From Jacaranda mimosifolia (lineage: Eukaryota > Streptophyta > Magnoliopsida > Lamiales > Bignoniaceae): a stretch of DNA of 64,000 bases. Below, piece by piece: positions 49,440 through 61,669 of the stretch. The notes beneath the pieces were generated by a model that saw only the letters and a list, made by a program, of their open reading frames with translations, was not told the origin of the DNA and did not search any database. Both the position numbers and the translations under genes were made by a program. Where the stretch lies: the NCBI GenBank assembly GCA_018894105.1, contig CM032121.1, forward strand, positions 22,354,730 to 22,418,729, given 5' to 3'. Position 1 is the stretch's first letter. Each line of letters opens with the position of its first letter.

Positions 49440-50280
49440 ATTAAGTTAACTTCCTCGATTTAAGCTCATAATCCCTACAAATAATACATACTAAAAATAG
49501 CCGACATGCAATACACTAAGTTAGTTAAATATTAGTACAATTTTTTTTTTTTCCTTTTGTCTTCACTTCTATAGGATCATTTGCTTGGTGAGTTATTTTT
49601 ATTTTTCATTTTTTGGCTTTTGCATGTGTTTTGTAATTTTTTATATGATTTACTAATATTAATAATTTTTATGTTTATGATCCAGGTTAATTTATGAAAG
49701 AAATTTGAAGTCTCGATTTTTGTGGTAAATTAAAATTTTATGTTTATTTTTTGCTTTCGGTCGATTTTTTTACTTTTTTCATATTATGATTTTCCTTTAA
49801 CCCTTATTTGTTTTTTTAATTAATTTTTTAGTTCGACGTTCTAAGAATATTTCATAAATTTATGTAATTATGAAATTTGAAAAGTAGTTTTTCATGTATC
49901 TTAATAATAGTTATTATGAAATAATTATTGAGAGGACCCATAGAATTTATTTTTTTCTTATATTCGTTTTGTTTGATTTTATTCTTTTAAAAAAAATGTT
50001 TGTTTTTTATTATTGAAGTAAAAGAGTAGAAGATTGTCCTACCTCACATATGGAAAAAAGTGTTCGAGGAATAGACAGGCAGTAGTTGTCAGTTTGTTTT
50101 GCTTTATGCTTATTGTTATGCTGATTTTCTATTTTGTAATTTACATGTAGTTTTCTAATTTTATAATTTTTTATATTTATGACATAGGTTAATTTATAAA
50201 GAAAAATTGGAGTCTCAATTGTGTGGTAAGTTATTTTATTTCTACTAACTACATAATTTTTTGTCATTGGTTGATTTTTT
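49440..50280 (+). repeat. Recurrent exon-like module of the Helitron family
   Basis: A module with AATCTAAGC-CATAATCCCTACA, then TTGGTGAGTT and GAAGTCTCGATTTTTGTGGT followed by GTAA is seen here, in part twice (about 49700 and 50205). It recurs near 53110-53370, 53876-53950, 54478-54740, 56216-56480 and 57336-57580. The repeated GTGGTAAGTT looks like an exon end with splice donor, so this may be a 5' exon of the RPA-like gene. Confidence 0.6.
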
Positions 50281-51680
50281 TTACCTCTTATGTGTTATGA
50301 ATTTACTTTAGTATGTGGATTGTGTATTTTTATTATCTTGAATGTCCAATTTGTATCATTTAATGCTCCCGCCATTTCCCCAACTCAACAAAACACATAG
50401 ACATATAGAAGTTAATCAAATTGATTGATTGAAAGACATGAGTAATAATATAAATAATATAGTTTTCTATTATATGTGAAGGATATAGTTTTTCTCATTC
50501 ACAGGACAATTCGTTGAATTGATAAAAAGGTATATTCTAATGTGAGAAAATTTATAAGAAGAGGTATATATATCTTTAAGATCAAGTACATATATATAAA
50601 GATATATATATATGTGCAGTATTAATAATAATAAAAGATAATGTTGGTAAAATAATTATAATTTAGAGTTATTTTACTTAAACTTTATTATCAAATACTT
50701 TTTTTAAAAAAAAATTATAATTTAAAATTTTTATTTTTTCACTCTTTTTCTCATTCATGAGATAGTTAGCTCAATAGATAAAAAGTAGTACATTCTAATG
50801 TGAGAAAATTTAAAATATCATTATTATTTTGATTTTTATAGTGACATTGATTTTACATTTCACAAATTTTTTTCCAGCAGCATGAATTTAAAAATTGTTT
50901 ATTGATTGCAAAAATTTATAAAGGATACAATACATTAAGGTAGTAAAAAATAAAGTGAATAAAATAATAATTTATAATTTTTTTTATTTTGCTTAAAATT
51001 TCTTATCAAATTCTTTTTTAGGAAAAAAAAAAATACTTATAATTTCAAATTTCTAGAACAATGAAAAGTATATTGTGTCTTTTTCAATTTTATTTAATAT
51101 GAATATGTACTTTTTATTTATCTTAATACTACAATAATGACTTAGAGACATACATACATACATACATACACACCTATAGAAGTTTGATGTAACAAAGAGT
51201 AATCAAATAAAATTTAGTTAAAAAGAAAGAGTAAAAAGTATTTACTTTGAGAACCTTCACCTAATCGACGAGTAATGTGGCATCATTTTATTATCCACCT
51301 CTATAATGTTATAGACACATTCCACTCTTTTTCTCATTCACGAGACAAATGGTTGAATAGATAAAAAGGTATATTCTAATGTGAGAAAAATTATATAAAG
51401 AGGTATGTATATCTCTAAGAGGTACATATATATAAAGATATATATATGTATGCAATATTAATAATAATAAAAAAAATGTGAATAAAGTAATAAATTATAA
51501 TTTATAATTATCTTACTTAAAATTTATTATCAAATACTTTTTTTTTAAAAAAACTTATAATTTCAAGTTCTCTCTCTCCCTATTTATTGCAATTGAATAT
51601 CATTTATATGTATCTTTAAGAGGTATTTAATAATTGACTTAAAATTGAATATCATTTATTTTGTTTTTTCTACATTGTAG

Positions 51681-52698
51681 TCAAGCAATGGTTTTGATAC
51701 ATGTTCGGATTACACATGCAAAGCTGATATTTTGAAAGTTGACTTATAGAATATTTTATGTTATAAAGCTTGCATACATTGTCCCAAAAAGGTTTCTGAG
51801 AAGGACTCATCTTTCTTTTGTGATCGTTGCAAGGTTGAGGTGCAGTCTCCTATATTGAGGTTCGTTCCATTTATCTATACTCAAATGTGTATATAAACAA
51901 ACTTAAATTTTGTTTATTTGTTTAATTGAATATTGTTCATTAATGTACAATATCATTTTTATTTCAAGGTACATGTTGAAGGTCTTTGACTATGATATGA
52001 TTGGTGGGGCATGGTTTGTTATCTTTGATAATGAATTTAAAAGACTCATTGGCATAGAGCTCGCACAACTCATGTTAGCATATAACTCATGTTAGCATAT
52101 GAACAGGTTGTTTTTTTTTTTTTTTAATTAAATTTGTACAATCATATTGAATTGTAAATGATTAAATATTTTTATGATTCTTATTATTCAATAATTTTTT
52201 AAATTATTTAAATATTAATTATGTAGGAAGGAGCAGAGAGTAAGATTGTCATAGACACAGTTATGCATCTCAGGGGACATCCATTCATGTTCCAGATTAG
52301 GTTGACTGATTACAATTTCGAAAGTGGAAATCTTGACCTTACAGTTTCGAAGTGGTATAATGTTGATGTCAACCTTGAGTCTAAGTATCTCTTGAAGCAG
52401 GTATAATGGTTTTTATCTTTCTTGGTTAGTATATCTGATATTACTTTTAATAATATGATAACTGGCTTATATTTTTATATATTGACAGACTACATCTAAG
52501 CTTGAAGGAACTGTGAGTATTAAAGAAGTAACCAAGGGTTCAATTGTCAATCCTTCAAAGAATGAATCATCTGTCGTAAGTAAATCATTTTTGGAGGAAG
52601 CTAACTCGGGCTTTTCGAAAAGTGTGGTGAGAGATTCTTCCAGAAGTGACTTGCAAGATGATGAATCACCAACAAAGAAAATTTGTGTTAGGAGATAA
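51681..52698 (+). pseudogene. Helitron-borne RPA1-like gene (DNA-binding domain C), broken
   Basis: Four exon-like blocks with GT-AG borders: 51681-51859, 51969-52106, 52227-52400 and 52489-52698. The first carries two CX2C pairs, CIHCPKK and CDRCKVEV, the zinc ribbon of RPA1 domain C. The second has MIGGAWFVIFDNEFKRLIG, matching the OB-fold strand 'AWFxxFD'. The third has HPFMFQIRLTDYN, and the last a polar tail ending TKKICVRR. The joined frame is consistent across splice sites but has a TAG in exon 1 and a TGA in exon 2, next to a short duplication of AACTCATGTTAGCAT. RPA-like proteins are a known cargo of plant Helitrons and bind single-stranded DNA; this copy is inactive. Confidence 0.7.
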
Positions 52699-52856
52699 TT
52701 TATTATTAACCAAATTAGTTTAGAATAAATAAATTATTTTGTTAAAAGTTATCTTCACTAATCTTTTTCCATTCCATTACGTCATTACAGAGAAGATGAC
52801 AATAGTGAAGTTCATGACCAAAATTCTAATATGGAGGAGAACTTGATTTCAAATTT

Positions 52857-53669
52857 GGATAAGTACTAATTACTATATGAAATTTAATTTTATAGTTCTC
52901 GTTCCCTCTCTCCCCCCGCCCCCTCTTTGTGTATATATATATATAATATTAATAATAATAATCCAAAAAAGAGGTGAAGCTACCTTAATAAGGTATTATT
53001 TTTATTATATGTATAATAAAAAACTTTTCATGTATATATATATACATATAAATCTTGCCTTAATTTAGCATTTCCTAAAATTATGTTTTATTCCGTAATT
53101 TGATGTTTTAATTAAGTTAAATTCCTTAATCTAAGCACATAATTTCCTACAAGTAATTTATATTAAAAATAACCAAAATATGCAATTAACTAATATTTAA
53201 AGATACAAAACCATTGTCTTTCTGTTTTCTTCACATTGTAAGCTTGGTGAGTTAAATTCTATTTTTTTTTTAATATGCATGTATTTTGTAATTTACATAT
53301 GATTTTCTAATATTAATAAATTTTCATGTTTATGAACAAGTCAATTTGTAAAAAAAATTTGGAGCCCCGATTTTGTGGTAAGTTAACAATTTTATATTCC
53401 AACAACTACAATAATTTTTTGCTTTTATCGATTTTTTTTTTCATTTTTTGTTCAACACTATTTCATATATAATTTGCTATAAAAATGAGTTATTGTATGA
53501 TTAATATAAAATACTATCTTAAATGATTTTTTAGTAATTCCATATCTAATATTGGTAAGTACTCAATATATCTATATGAAAAATAATATATAAATTAATT
53601 TATGTGTGCAAAGTACTAATTATTGTATGAATATAATTTTATAGTTCTCTCTGTCTCTCTCTCTCTCTC

Positions 53670-53721
<52 letters not shown>

Positions 53722-54800
53722 CCATAAAAAAAGAGGTGAAACTACCTCAATAAGATATTTTTTTTATTATATGTATAATAAAAAAAATTCATATATATAT
53801 ATATATATATATAAATCTTACCTTAATTTAGTATTTCCTAAAATTATGTTTTATTTCGTAATTTGATATTTTAATTAAGTTAAATTCCTTAATCTAAGCA
53901 CGTAATTTGCTACAAGTAACTTATACTAAAAATAACCGAAATGTGTAGTTGACTAATATCTAAAGATACAAAATGATCGTCTTTCTTTTTTCTTCACATT
54001 TATAATAATATTTATACTAAGTAAAATGTTGTTCAATATTATTTTGAGAATGTTTATTATGTGGTAATGATGTTGATACTCAACATTTTCCATATATAAT
54101 ATGCTATAAAAATGAGTTATTGTGTGATTAATATAAAATATTATCTTAAATATTTTTTAGTAACTCCATATCTAATATTGGTAAGTACTCAATATGTCTA
54201 TATGGAAAATAATATATATGTATATATATATATATATTAGTTTATGTATGCAAAGTACTAATTACTATATGAAATTTAATTTTATAGTTCTCCCTCCCCC
54301 CCGCCCCCCTCTCTGTATAATAATAATAATAATCCAAAAAAGAAGTGAAGCTACCTTAATAAGATATTATTTTTATTATATGTATTATAATAAAAAAAAC
54401 TTTTCATGTATATATATAAATCTTACCTTAATTTAGCATTTCCTAAAATTATTTTTTATTCTGTAATTTGATATTTTAATTAAGTTAATTCCTTAATCTA
54501 AGCACATAATGTCCTACAAGTAATTTATACTAAAAATAACCAAAATATACAGTTAACTAATATTTAGAGATACAAAACCATTGTCTTTTTGTTTTCTTCA
54601 TATTGTAGGCTTGGTGAGTTAAATTCTAATTTTTTTGAATATGCATGTATTTTGTAATTTACATATGGTTTTCTAATATTAATAAATTTTTGTGTTTATG
54701 AACAGGTCAATTTGTAAAAGAAATTTGGAGCCCCGATTTTGTGGTAAGTTAACAATTTTATATTCCAACAACTACAATAATTTTTTGCTTTTATCGATTT
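52857..54800 (+). repeat. Tandem triplication, units of about 640-750 bp
   Basis: AAGTACTAATTA followed by ATTTTATAGTTCTC and a pyrimidine tract occurs at about 52860, 53607 and 54248. Each is followed by (AAT)n, AATCCAAAAAAGA, GGTGAAGCTACC-like and CTAAAATTATGTTTTATT-like blocks. The last two units also share the module with GAGTTATTG and AATATTGGTAAGTACTCAAT (53486 and 54113). Confidence 0.8.
53672..53721. repeat. (AAT)n microsatellite
   Basis: About 16 AAT units. Sister units of the triplication have only 3 to 5 units at the same place (52948 and 54318), so this array expanded after duplication. Confidence 0.95.
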
Positions 54801-55394
54801 TTTTTTCATTTTTTCATGTTATGGATTTCAGTTAACCTATGTTTTTTTTTGCTTTTATTGATTTTGTTCCTTTTTCATGTTATGGATTTCATTTAACCTG
54901 TGTTTTTTTTTTTTGTTTTTATTATTTTTTTGATTTGATGTTTTGGTGGTGGCTTATGATTTTTTTTTTATGATTAAATTAAACATTATATATCAATATT
55001 TAAATTATAATTAAAATTAAATAAAATAACTTTTAAATTTAAATTTATTGTCTCTAAAATGTATGGATTCAAAACTATTTTTTTTATAAAAATAAACTAT
55101 ATTAATAAATATTTTTCTTTTCAAGTTAATAATTTAGTAATCTTGATTCAATGATTAATTGAGACACGCATCAAAATATTTTTTCTTTTATTTGTATGTG
55201 AATTTTATTTTAAAAGGTTTAGATTGATGGTGCCTAACCAATGTAATATAATTTATTTTAATTTTTAGTGTATAATATATTTATTCAAGTTCTCTCTCTC
55301 CCTATTCATATATATAAGTTTATATATGAAATTAATATATATTAGTTTATATATGTACTACCGGCTTGATGCATGGAGCATTAAGTTTTTAGCG

Positions 55395-55426
55395 CTCCCT
55401 CTCCCTCTCCCTCTCCCTCTCCCTCT

Positions 55427-55478
<52 letters not shown>

Positions 55479-55480
55479 AT
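55395..55480. repeat. (CCCTCT)n, (AC)n, (AT)n and (GT)n compound microsatellite
   Basis: About five CCCTCT units, then (AC)10, (AT)8 and (GT)8 in direct succession. A similar (TCTCTG)5 tract with AT and GT runs lies at 55905-55968. No gene is associated. Confidence 0.9.
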
Positions 55481-56750
55481 CTTTATATATAAAAAATAAA
55501 ATATGTTTTGTATCATAATTTAATATTTTAATCACTAAGACTTAGAACTTTCTTTGTAAAAATTATTTTCAATTAATTTTTTCAAAAGCAATTTTATTAC
55601 TTTTCATATATTTAATATTTGCACTTTTATGGATCCAATTATAATTTATATATTAACCAGCTATGTTTATATTATTGGTTTGAATTAGATTATAAACCAT
55701 CTTATTAAAGTAACATATTTATTTCAAATAAAGTAAAATGATGGTTAGTTTATTTCAAAAATAATAATTTCAAGATTGCATATGCTAAGGAATTTTAAAA
55801 CTTTATCAAGTATAGTAAAACTATTGTTACCTTTAGTCATTAAAACCAACAGTTATGTATGTTTTGTTAACTTTTGTGATTGACAAAAAACTCCTACTCC
55901 CCCTGTCTCTGTCTCTGTCTCTGTCTCTGTCTCTATATATATACATGTGTGTGTGTATATATATATATAACCAATGTTAAGTTATTATATAAATGGCTAA
56001 TGTGAGTATGTAAATTTAACTATTGACGTATTTATGCTAAATATTTAATTTTTTATTTCATAAATTTAGGCATTAAGTCCGGATAGTAGTTTTGGCATTT
56101 TTTTTATTTTGAAATGGTAAGATTTGCTATAACTCTTTCTATGTTTAGTTTGAAAATTTTTGCCTTAATTTAATATTCCCTAAAATATATTTTATTCCAT
56201 AATTTGAGATTTTAATTAAGGTCAATTCCTTAATCTAAGCTCATAATCCCTACAAATAATATATACTAAAAATAACTGAACATACAATACACTATTATTT
56301 AAAGGTATGAAAATATTTTTTTTGCTTCAACTCTATAGAATCATTTACTTGGTGAGTTAAATTTTATTTGTTTTATTATGCATGTATTTTGTAATTTTTA
56401 TATGATTTACTAATATTAATAATTTTTGTATGTTTATGAGCCAGCTTAATTTACAAAAGGAATTTGAAGTCTTGATTTTGTGGTAAATTAAAATTTTAGA
56501 TATATTTTTTGATTTTATCGATTCTTTTCACCTTCTTTCATATTATGATTTTCTTTTAACCCGTGATTTATTATTTATTTTTTTTACTATTTTGTTAGTT
56601 CGATGTTCAAAAAATATTTTTAATAAAAATTTTGTTAATTTTTATAAATCATTGTTTTTGTTCAATGTTTATAATATTTAAAAAAAATCAATATATAAAT
56701 TATAATTAATACATATTGGATCTAATAAAATTTTAAATTTTAAATTATTA

Positions 56751-56779
56751 CCCGGTGCAACGCACGGGAACAAAACTAG
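56751..56779 (+). other. Helitron 3' terminus: hairpin and CTAG
   Basis: CCCGGTGCAACGCACGGG can pair as CCCG-GTGC with GCAC-GGG around a short loop, followed by seven A/C bases and CTAG. This structure stops Helitron rolling-circle transfer. The next base is T, as the insertion rule predicts. Confidence 0.8.
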
Positions 56780-57040
56780 TATATAAAATAAAATGATGTT
56801 CAAGTCTATTTTAAGTATGTTTCTTATGTGGCAATGATGTGGACAAGTTAGTTTTGTTCTTTTTTGCCAGTTCAACATATTTCCATATACAAATTGCTAT
56901 CAAGATGAGTTATTTTGTTATTAATGTAGAGTTATTATGTTAATTGATTTTTTGGTAACTCCACATCCAATATTGGTAAGTACTCAATATATATATATAT
57001 ATATATGTATGTGATTTTTCATATTAATTTTTATAGCTCA

Positions 57041-57074
<34 letters not shown>

Positions 57075-57199
57075 ATATATAATTAAATACTATATTAATG
57101 ATTTTTTTGTAACTCTATACCTAATTTTGGTAAGAACTCTTTCTATATATAATATAAATACAAATATATATGATTTTTCATATTAATTTTGTAATTCTC

Positions 57200-57238
<39 letters not shown>

Positions 57239-57800
57239 ACTTGTTAGTTCAAAATTAGCCAAAAATCATTGAAAAATTAAAATTAATCTGATACTCCCTA
57301 AATTATGTTCTATTCCATATTTTAAATATTTTAATTAAGTTAAATTCCTTAATCTAAGCTCAAACTTCCTACAAGTAATTTATTCTAAAAATACTTAAAA
57401 ATACAAAAATATTTGCCTTTTTTTTTTCTTCACCTCTATAGGATCCTTTATTTGGTGCATTCAAATTCTATTTTTATTGAATATATACGTATTTTCTAAT
57501 TTTCATATGGTTTTCAATATTGGTATACTTTTATGTTTATGAACCAGGTTAATTTACAAAAGAAATTGGAAGCCTCGATTTTGTGGTAAGTTGAAAATTT
57601 TATCTTCTACTGTCTATATTAATTCTTCACTTTTGCTCAACTTTTTTCACTTTTTTTTTTTTGGGTATTATAGCTTTCTTTAACCCATGATTTGTTTATC
57701 TTTATCATTTTTTTGGTTTGACGTTTTGATGGTGGCTCAGAGTTTTTTTTTTTTTTTTTTTACTTTTTCTTTCTTTTTTTCATTTGTTGTTATTTTGTAT
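56780..57800 (+). mobile_element. Second Helitron left part, abutting the first
   Basis: Immediately after CTAG the module TATATAAAATAAAATGATG ... GGCAATGATGTGGACAAG begins again and continues through the empty MITE site (about 56926), TC/AT microsatellites and the GATTTTGTGGTAAGTT module (57575). No 3' hairpin is seen. Stretch 57800-58541 is AT-rich with nothing recognisable. Confidence 0.55.
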
Positions 57801-58541
57801 TTTTATCCATGTTAGAAAATAAAACAAAATGATAAAGATCAATTTCAACATTGATGTTTTTATATAGTAGAAAAGTATAAATCTATATTAGTTTTCTAAT
57901 TATGTTAAGGCCCCTAGCATGTTCTGGAAAAATATTTTCAATTGGCTCAAAAGATTTTAGAAGAAAATGTTTATACAATACTCTTGGATCATAAGCTGTT
58001 ATTATGTTTGTTCGCAAAGTCAAATAATTTTTACTTTTGACTAATCCTGATGTTATCGATATATCTTATGCTTTTAAATATTATATAAATCATTTTAAAT
58101 AAATTAATCAAATTGTCCAATATTACATGCAGAAATTTCTAATTTGATTGGTTAACAATTGTTATAGAATAATTAATAATTTTGAAACGGGATAAAAAAG
58201 GGTATAACAAGTGCCTAATTAAGCTGGAATAAATAATTTACGTCATTATTGAATTCTATATACAATATTACTGAAGCATGGTACTAATTATTATTAATTT
58301 TGAAAGTGGGTTTAAAGGACATAAATTTAAAATTATTGTAAAGTGAAATGTATAAATTTTGTGACCCTACATAATTATTTTGTCATAATTAAAATACTAA
58401 TTATTTGAATATTAAGATATAAAAACTATATTGATTTATTTTTCATAATTCTTCCACTTAATTTGAATATCAATAATTATTTAAATTTAATATATAAAAA
58501 CTATATCAATTTATTTTTTTATAATTTTCTACCAATTTTAG

Positions 58542-59554
58542 TGATAATGGTTATGATCTGCTTGATGATGAACTGGGCTTCAGCTCACTATGATCGACTA
58601 GAAAAGAGAGGCTAGGTGGAGTGCAAGGATGTAGTTGGGTCGAGTACTGCAACCAACAACACACATCAAACTAGTCGATGTGCCATCAGTTAAGGTACTC
58701 TGACGCTCAACTCAGTACTTAATCAACTAGATAATAGAGCAGTAGAGTGAGGGCTTAAGTGATAATGAACATACCTTGCTAAATGGTGGCAATGGGATAT
58801 TTATAAGCTCTCTTGGGTGGTTGATATATCAATGATGCATTTGCTTATTTAGAGAGGACCTTTATCTTTAGTTGAGGACCTTTAGGTCTTCTCCCTTCTA
58901 TATACTAGTCCAAGTGGTGCCTCCTCCTGTTCTGCAGGACATAGTGATACGGGAGAGGCGCGCACCACCTTGGTTCTATAGCATAGTGGTACAAGAGGTG
59001 GCATGCATCATTAATGCAAAGGCATATCGCCTGTCAGAGCATTTAATGCAGTAGAGAGGTAGTAGTGGCCCATTTAATACGACTATAACTAGTGGCGCCA
59101 GATTGCTTTACACCCTTTCGATCGAATTCCTAGGGTCGAGATGTTTCCTCATCTGTTAGTCATCTGTGCAAACTCTAGTCGAGGTGATGGAACTCTGTTG
59201 GATTTTAATATCTCTTCGATTGAGAGCTGAATGGTCATTCTCACTCTGATCGACCATATTCTAGTCGACTGGCTAAGGTGTCGATACTCGTTGAGAGGCT
59301 GGCTCCCACGCTGCTCCACAACAACAGGCATCATTGCCTACTCCTCAACTTGCTTGACCAGCTCCCGTCGAGGCGAGCATCCTCACGTCTTAATAAAAGA
59401 GGCCAATTGTCCAGCAGTCTGGCCCTGCTCAAAAGAAGACTACGGCTGAGAAAAGGAAGGGGAAAGTTGGGGAAACCTCACTCTTCGGCACGTAGCCCGG
59501 TGATGAATTGTTCCTTCTACCCTTTTTTCTGACCCCTATTATTTGGTACTAACA
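58542..59554 (-). repeat. 3' LTR of element 3
   Basis: On the minus strand it starts TGTTAGTACCAAATAATAGG at 59554 and ends ACCATTATCA at 58542. It shares with the element 2 LTR the block GCATTAAATGCTCTGACAGG (about 59030-59050), GCATTAATGATGCATGCCACC-like sequence, the TATA box CTTATAAATA (about 58795-58805) and the R-region AAGCCCTCACTCTACTG. Confidence 0.8.
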
Positions 59555-59574
59555 ATGGGGTCCAAAACACAATG

Positions 59575-60473
59575 ACGATGCTGGCGGTGGGGCCAGTTGG
59601 CGTGGACCCCCTAAAGGATTTGATGGTTGGTTTGTTTATGTCAGACCAAAAAAAACTATTAGATATGGGGCAACTAGAGGCCCTAAAAGCATTCGCGTAC
59701 CACTCAAATATGGTAAGTTTTTAGTTGATTTTTATCGGGTTTAAAAACTGATAGCTTGTGTTTAACTTTTAACCATGTTTTTCTTGTCGCAGGTCGGCCA
59801 ACTAGGCTAACATTTTTATTGGAGGGCCAAACTGGCCCTTAGTGATCGAGAGGAGCTCCAAAATGAGCAAGAAAATGTTGAAGTAGATAAGACTTAGCTC
59901 GATTCAATGCAGTCGAGAATTGATCAATTGACCTAACAAGTTGAAGAAAAAAATGCGCAGTTGTTACCTGCTATGATTGAAAAGAGCAACATGGAAAAGT
60001 TGCTGCGGAAGGCTGGATTGAAGGCAAAAGCAGCGTACAACGCTGGTTGGGCACATAGATATAGCAGCTTAACCCGGTATGCTCGAGATAAGTTTTTCCT
60101 GACATTACCAAGCATACAGAAAGAGGCAGTTCAGCAATTCATGTTATGTCCTGTATTTCAAGACGCTAGTGTCGTCTTCGTGGTCAATGACGCGAAAGAA
60201 GTCTTCGAGAAAGCTGTGAAACAGCTCAAGTTCCTGGGCTATCAGTTCCGACTTGAGGACAAGCACGCCTCAATGTGCTGCAGACCGAGCAGCTCGACGA
60301 TTATCTTGACCCCCCCATATGTCAATGAGAATACGTATGTGAAAGGAGCTATGGTTGTTATACACCCAAGGGCAGTCGAGGTGGCGAAGGAGTTCGCTGT
60401 TGTGAATGATTTTGCCTTCAACATCAAGGACGACAGGGTTAATGCTACAACCTATTTCCCTCATGCTGAGTGA
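59575..60473 (+). pseudogene. Antisense coiled-coil gene in element 3, C-terminal half of a PF04195-like protein
   Basis: Exon-like sequence (to 59712) encodes DPLKDLMVGLFMSDQKKLLD. A GT-AG intron spans 59713-59792 (GTAAGTTTTT to TTGTCGCAG). The next exon has a heptad-rich stretch with stops, then an open frame 59961-60473 with EKLLRKAGLKAKAAYNAGWA, KFFLTLPSIQKEAVQQFM and DRVNATTYFPHAE. This layout (exon, short intron, coiled coil) fits the C-terminal part of the plant proteins whose N-terminal half carries the PF04195-like domain seen in element 2. The N-terminal half is missing: the LTR starts only 20 bases upstream. The gene runs opposite to pol. Function is unknown. Confidence 0.6.
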
Positions 60474-61221
60474 ACATTTCTTACCGAGGAAGCAAGTCAT
60501 TCTCGACATGCGGGTGCAGTCCAACCAGCACTAGCACCTAAGCAGGAGGTCGAAGGTACCCCAACTGTTATTCGCCTATCTGCAATGAGCTCCACCACAT
60601 TGTCAATGAGGTGGCAGCGGCTCAAGGTGGTGGAGGGGAGGGAGCTGGGTCAAGTTGAGACTGCAGTTGTTTTTATTTTTTCATTTTGTTTAAGTTGATT
60701 CGCCCTGCAACGCATTTGAAACAATTTGATGTAATTTAATACTTTTCTCATTAATGTATCTGAAATGTTTTTGTGATATATAAAATTTCAACTTCTGTTT
60801 ATATCTCGTCGGTCTGTTTATTTTGATTGCCTGATTGATTGAACATGTTGAATTTTTCTTTCAATTGAGTTTTCGAGTAGTGTAATCCTTAATAAAAAGG
60901 TTGGCAATATTTAATTGACTTGGAACCAAGTCACTAGCCGATTATGAGGTCAACTTGAAAAGAATTAATTGAATAGATCTAAGGATATTTATATCGACTT
61001 GATCCATTTAAAATTGGTTTCGAAGTTGTCAACTGTTGGATCAATCTTAAGATATTTTCTTCATAATCAAACGAATAGGCCTAAAGCCTTGGTCAATCAT
61101 GGGGTCAACCTCATTGAACTGAATTCAAATTGTTGTGTTATATTTTCGTCGTAATGTGCGCATTTGTTGGGCGACTTTAATTATATGCATCGACTACAAG
61201 GTTGATTTTAGGTTGTGGTTG

Positions 61222-61612
61222 ACTACATATTCGATTTTAGACGATTGCCCCATTTATTATGCGGTTGGGCTAGTTGCCATGATCGTGGTTTGGAAACATT
61301 TTGTGGTTGACTACGGGGTCGACTTTAAATGATTTATTTATTTGTTAAGTTGGGCTAAAAGCCATAGTAGCAGTTTGAAACCGATATATAGTTGACTTTA
61401 AATGATTAACTCATTTATTAAGTTGGCTAGAAGCCATAGTTGCGGTTTGAAACCGATTTGTGATCGACTATGGGGTTAACTTTAAACTATTAACTCATTT
61501 ATTAAGTTGGGTTAGAAGCTATAGTTGCAGTTTGAAACCGATTTGTGGTCGACTATAGGGTCGACTTTAAATGATTTATTTATTTACTAAATTGAGTCAG
61601 AAGCCACGATTG
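61222..61612. repeat. Tandem repeat, about 85-95 bp unit, 4 to 5 copies
   Basis: Units contain GTCGACTTTAAATGATT, TTTATTAAGTTGG, AGAAGCCATAGTTGC and GTTTGAAACCGATTTGTGG in the same order. The array sits between the integrase stop and the antisense gene, the same position as the minisatellites of element 1. Stretch 60660-61220 contains more diverged, similar motifs (GGTCAACCTC, GGTTGGGCTAG). Confidence 0.85.
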
Positions 61613-61669
61613 CAGTTGAGAGTAAGTAGTTGACCGAATTTAAATTGTTTTCATTAATTTGAAACCAAG

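Larger units (their letters stand above)
48523..56779 (+). mobile_element. Helitron, composite, with RPA-like gene
   Basis: The 5' end TCTAATATATATAAAGTAAA follows an A. The 3' end is a hairpin CCCGGTGCAACGCACGGG (56751-56768), then AACAAAA and CTAG (56776-56779), followed by T; this matches the Helitron rule of a short hairpin, a CTRR end and A/T insertion. The body contains a broken RPA-like gene (51681-52698), a local triplication (52857-54800) and several copies of an exon-like module with GATTTTGTGGTAAGTT. I see no Rep/helicase. The 8.3 kb span probably contains nested or tandem partial copies rather than one clean element. Confidence 0.65.

Noticed and set aside
59231..59532. Overlapping open frames of 72 and 84 codons on the plus strand
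   Set aside because: They lie inside the 3' LTR of element 3 and show no recognisable protein features.
58542..59575. Reading this LTR as a plus-strand 5' LTR followed by a PBS (TTTGGTACTAACAATGGGG)
   Set aside because: Homology with the element 2 LTR (TATA box, R-region, GCATTAAATGC block) is on the minus strand, and the adjacent pol is also on the minus strand.
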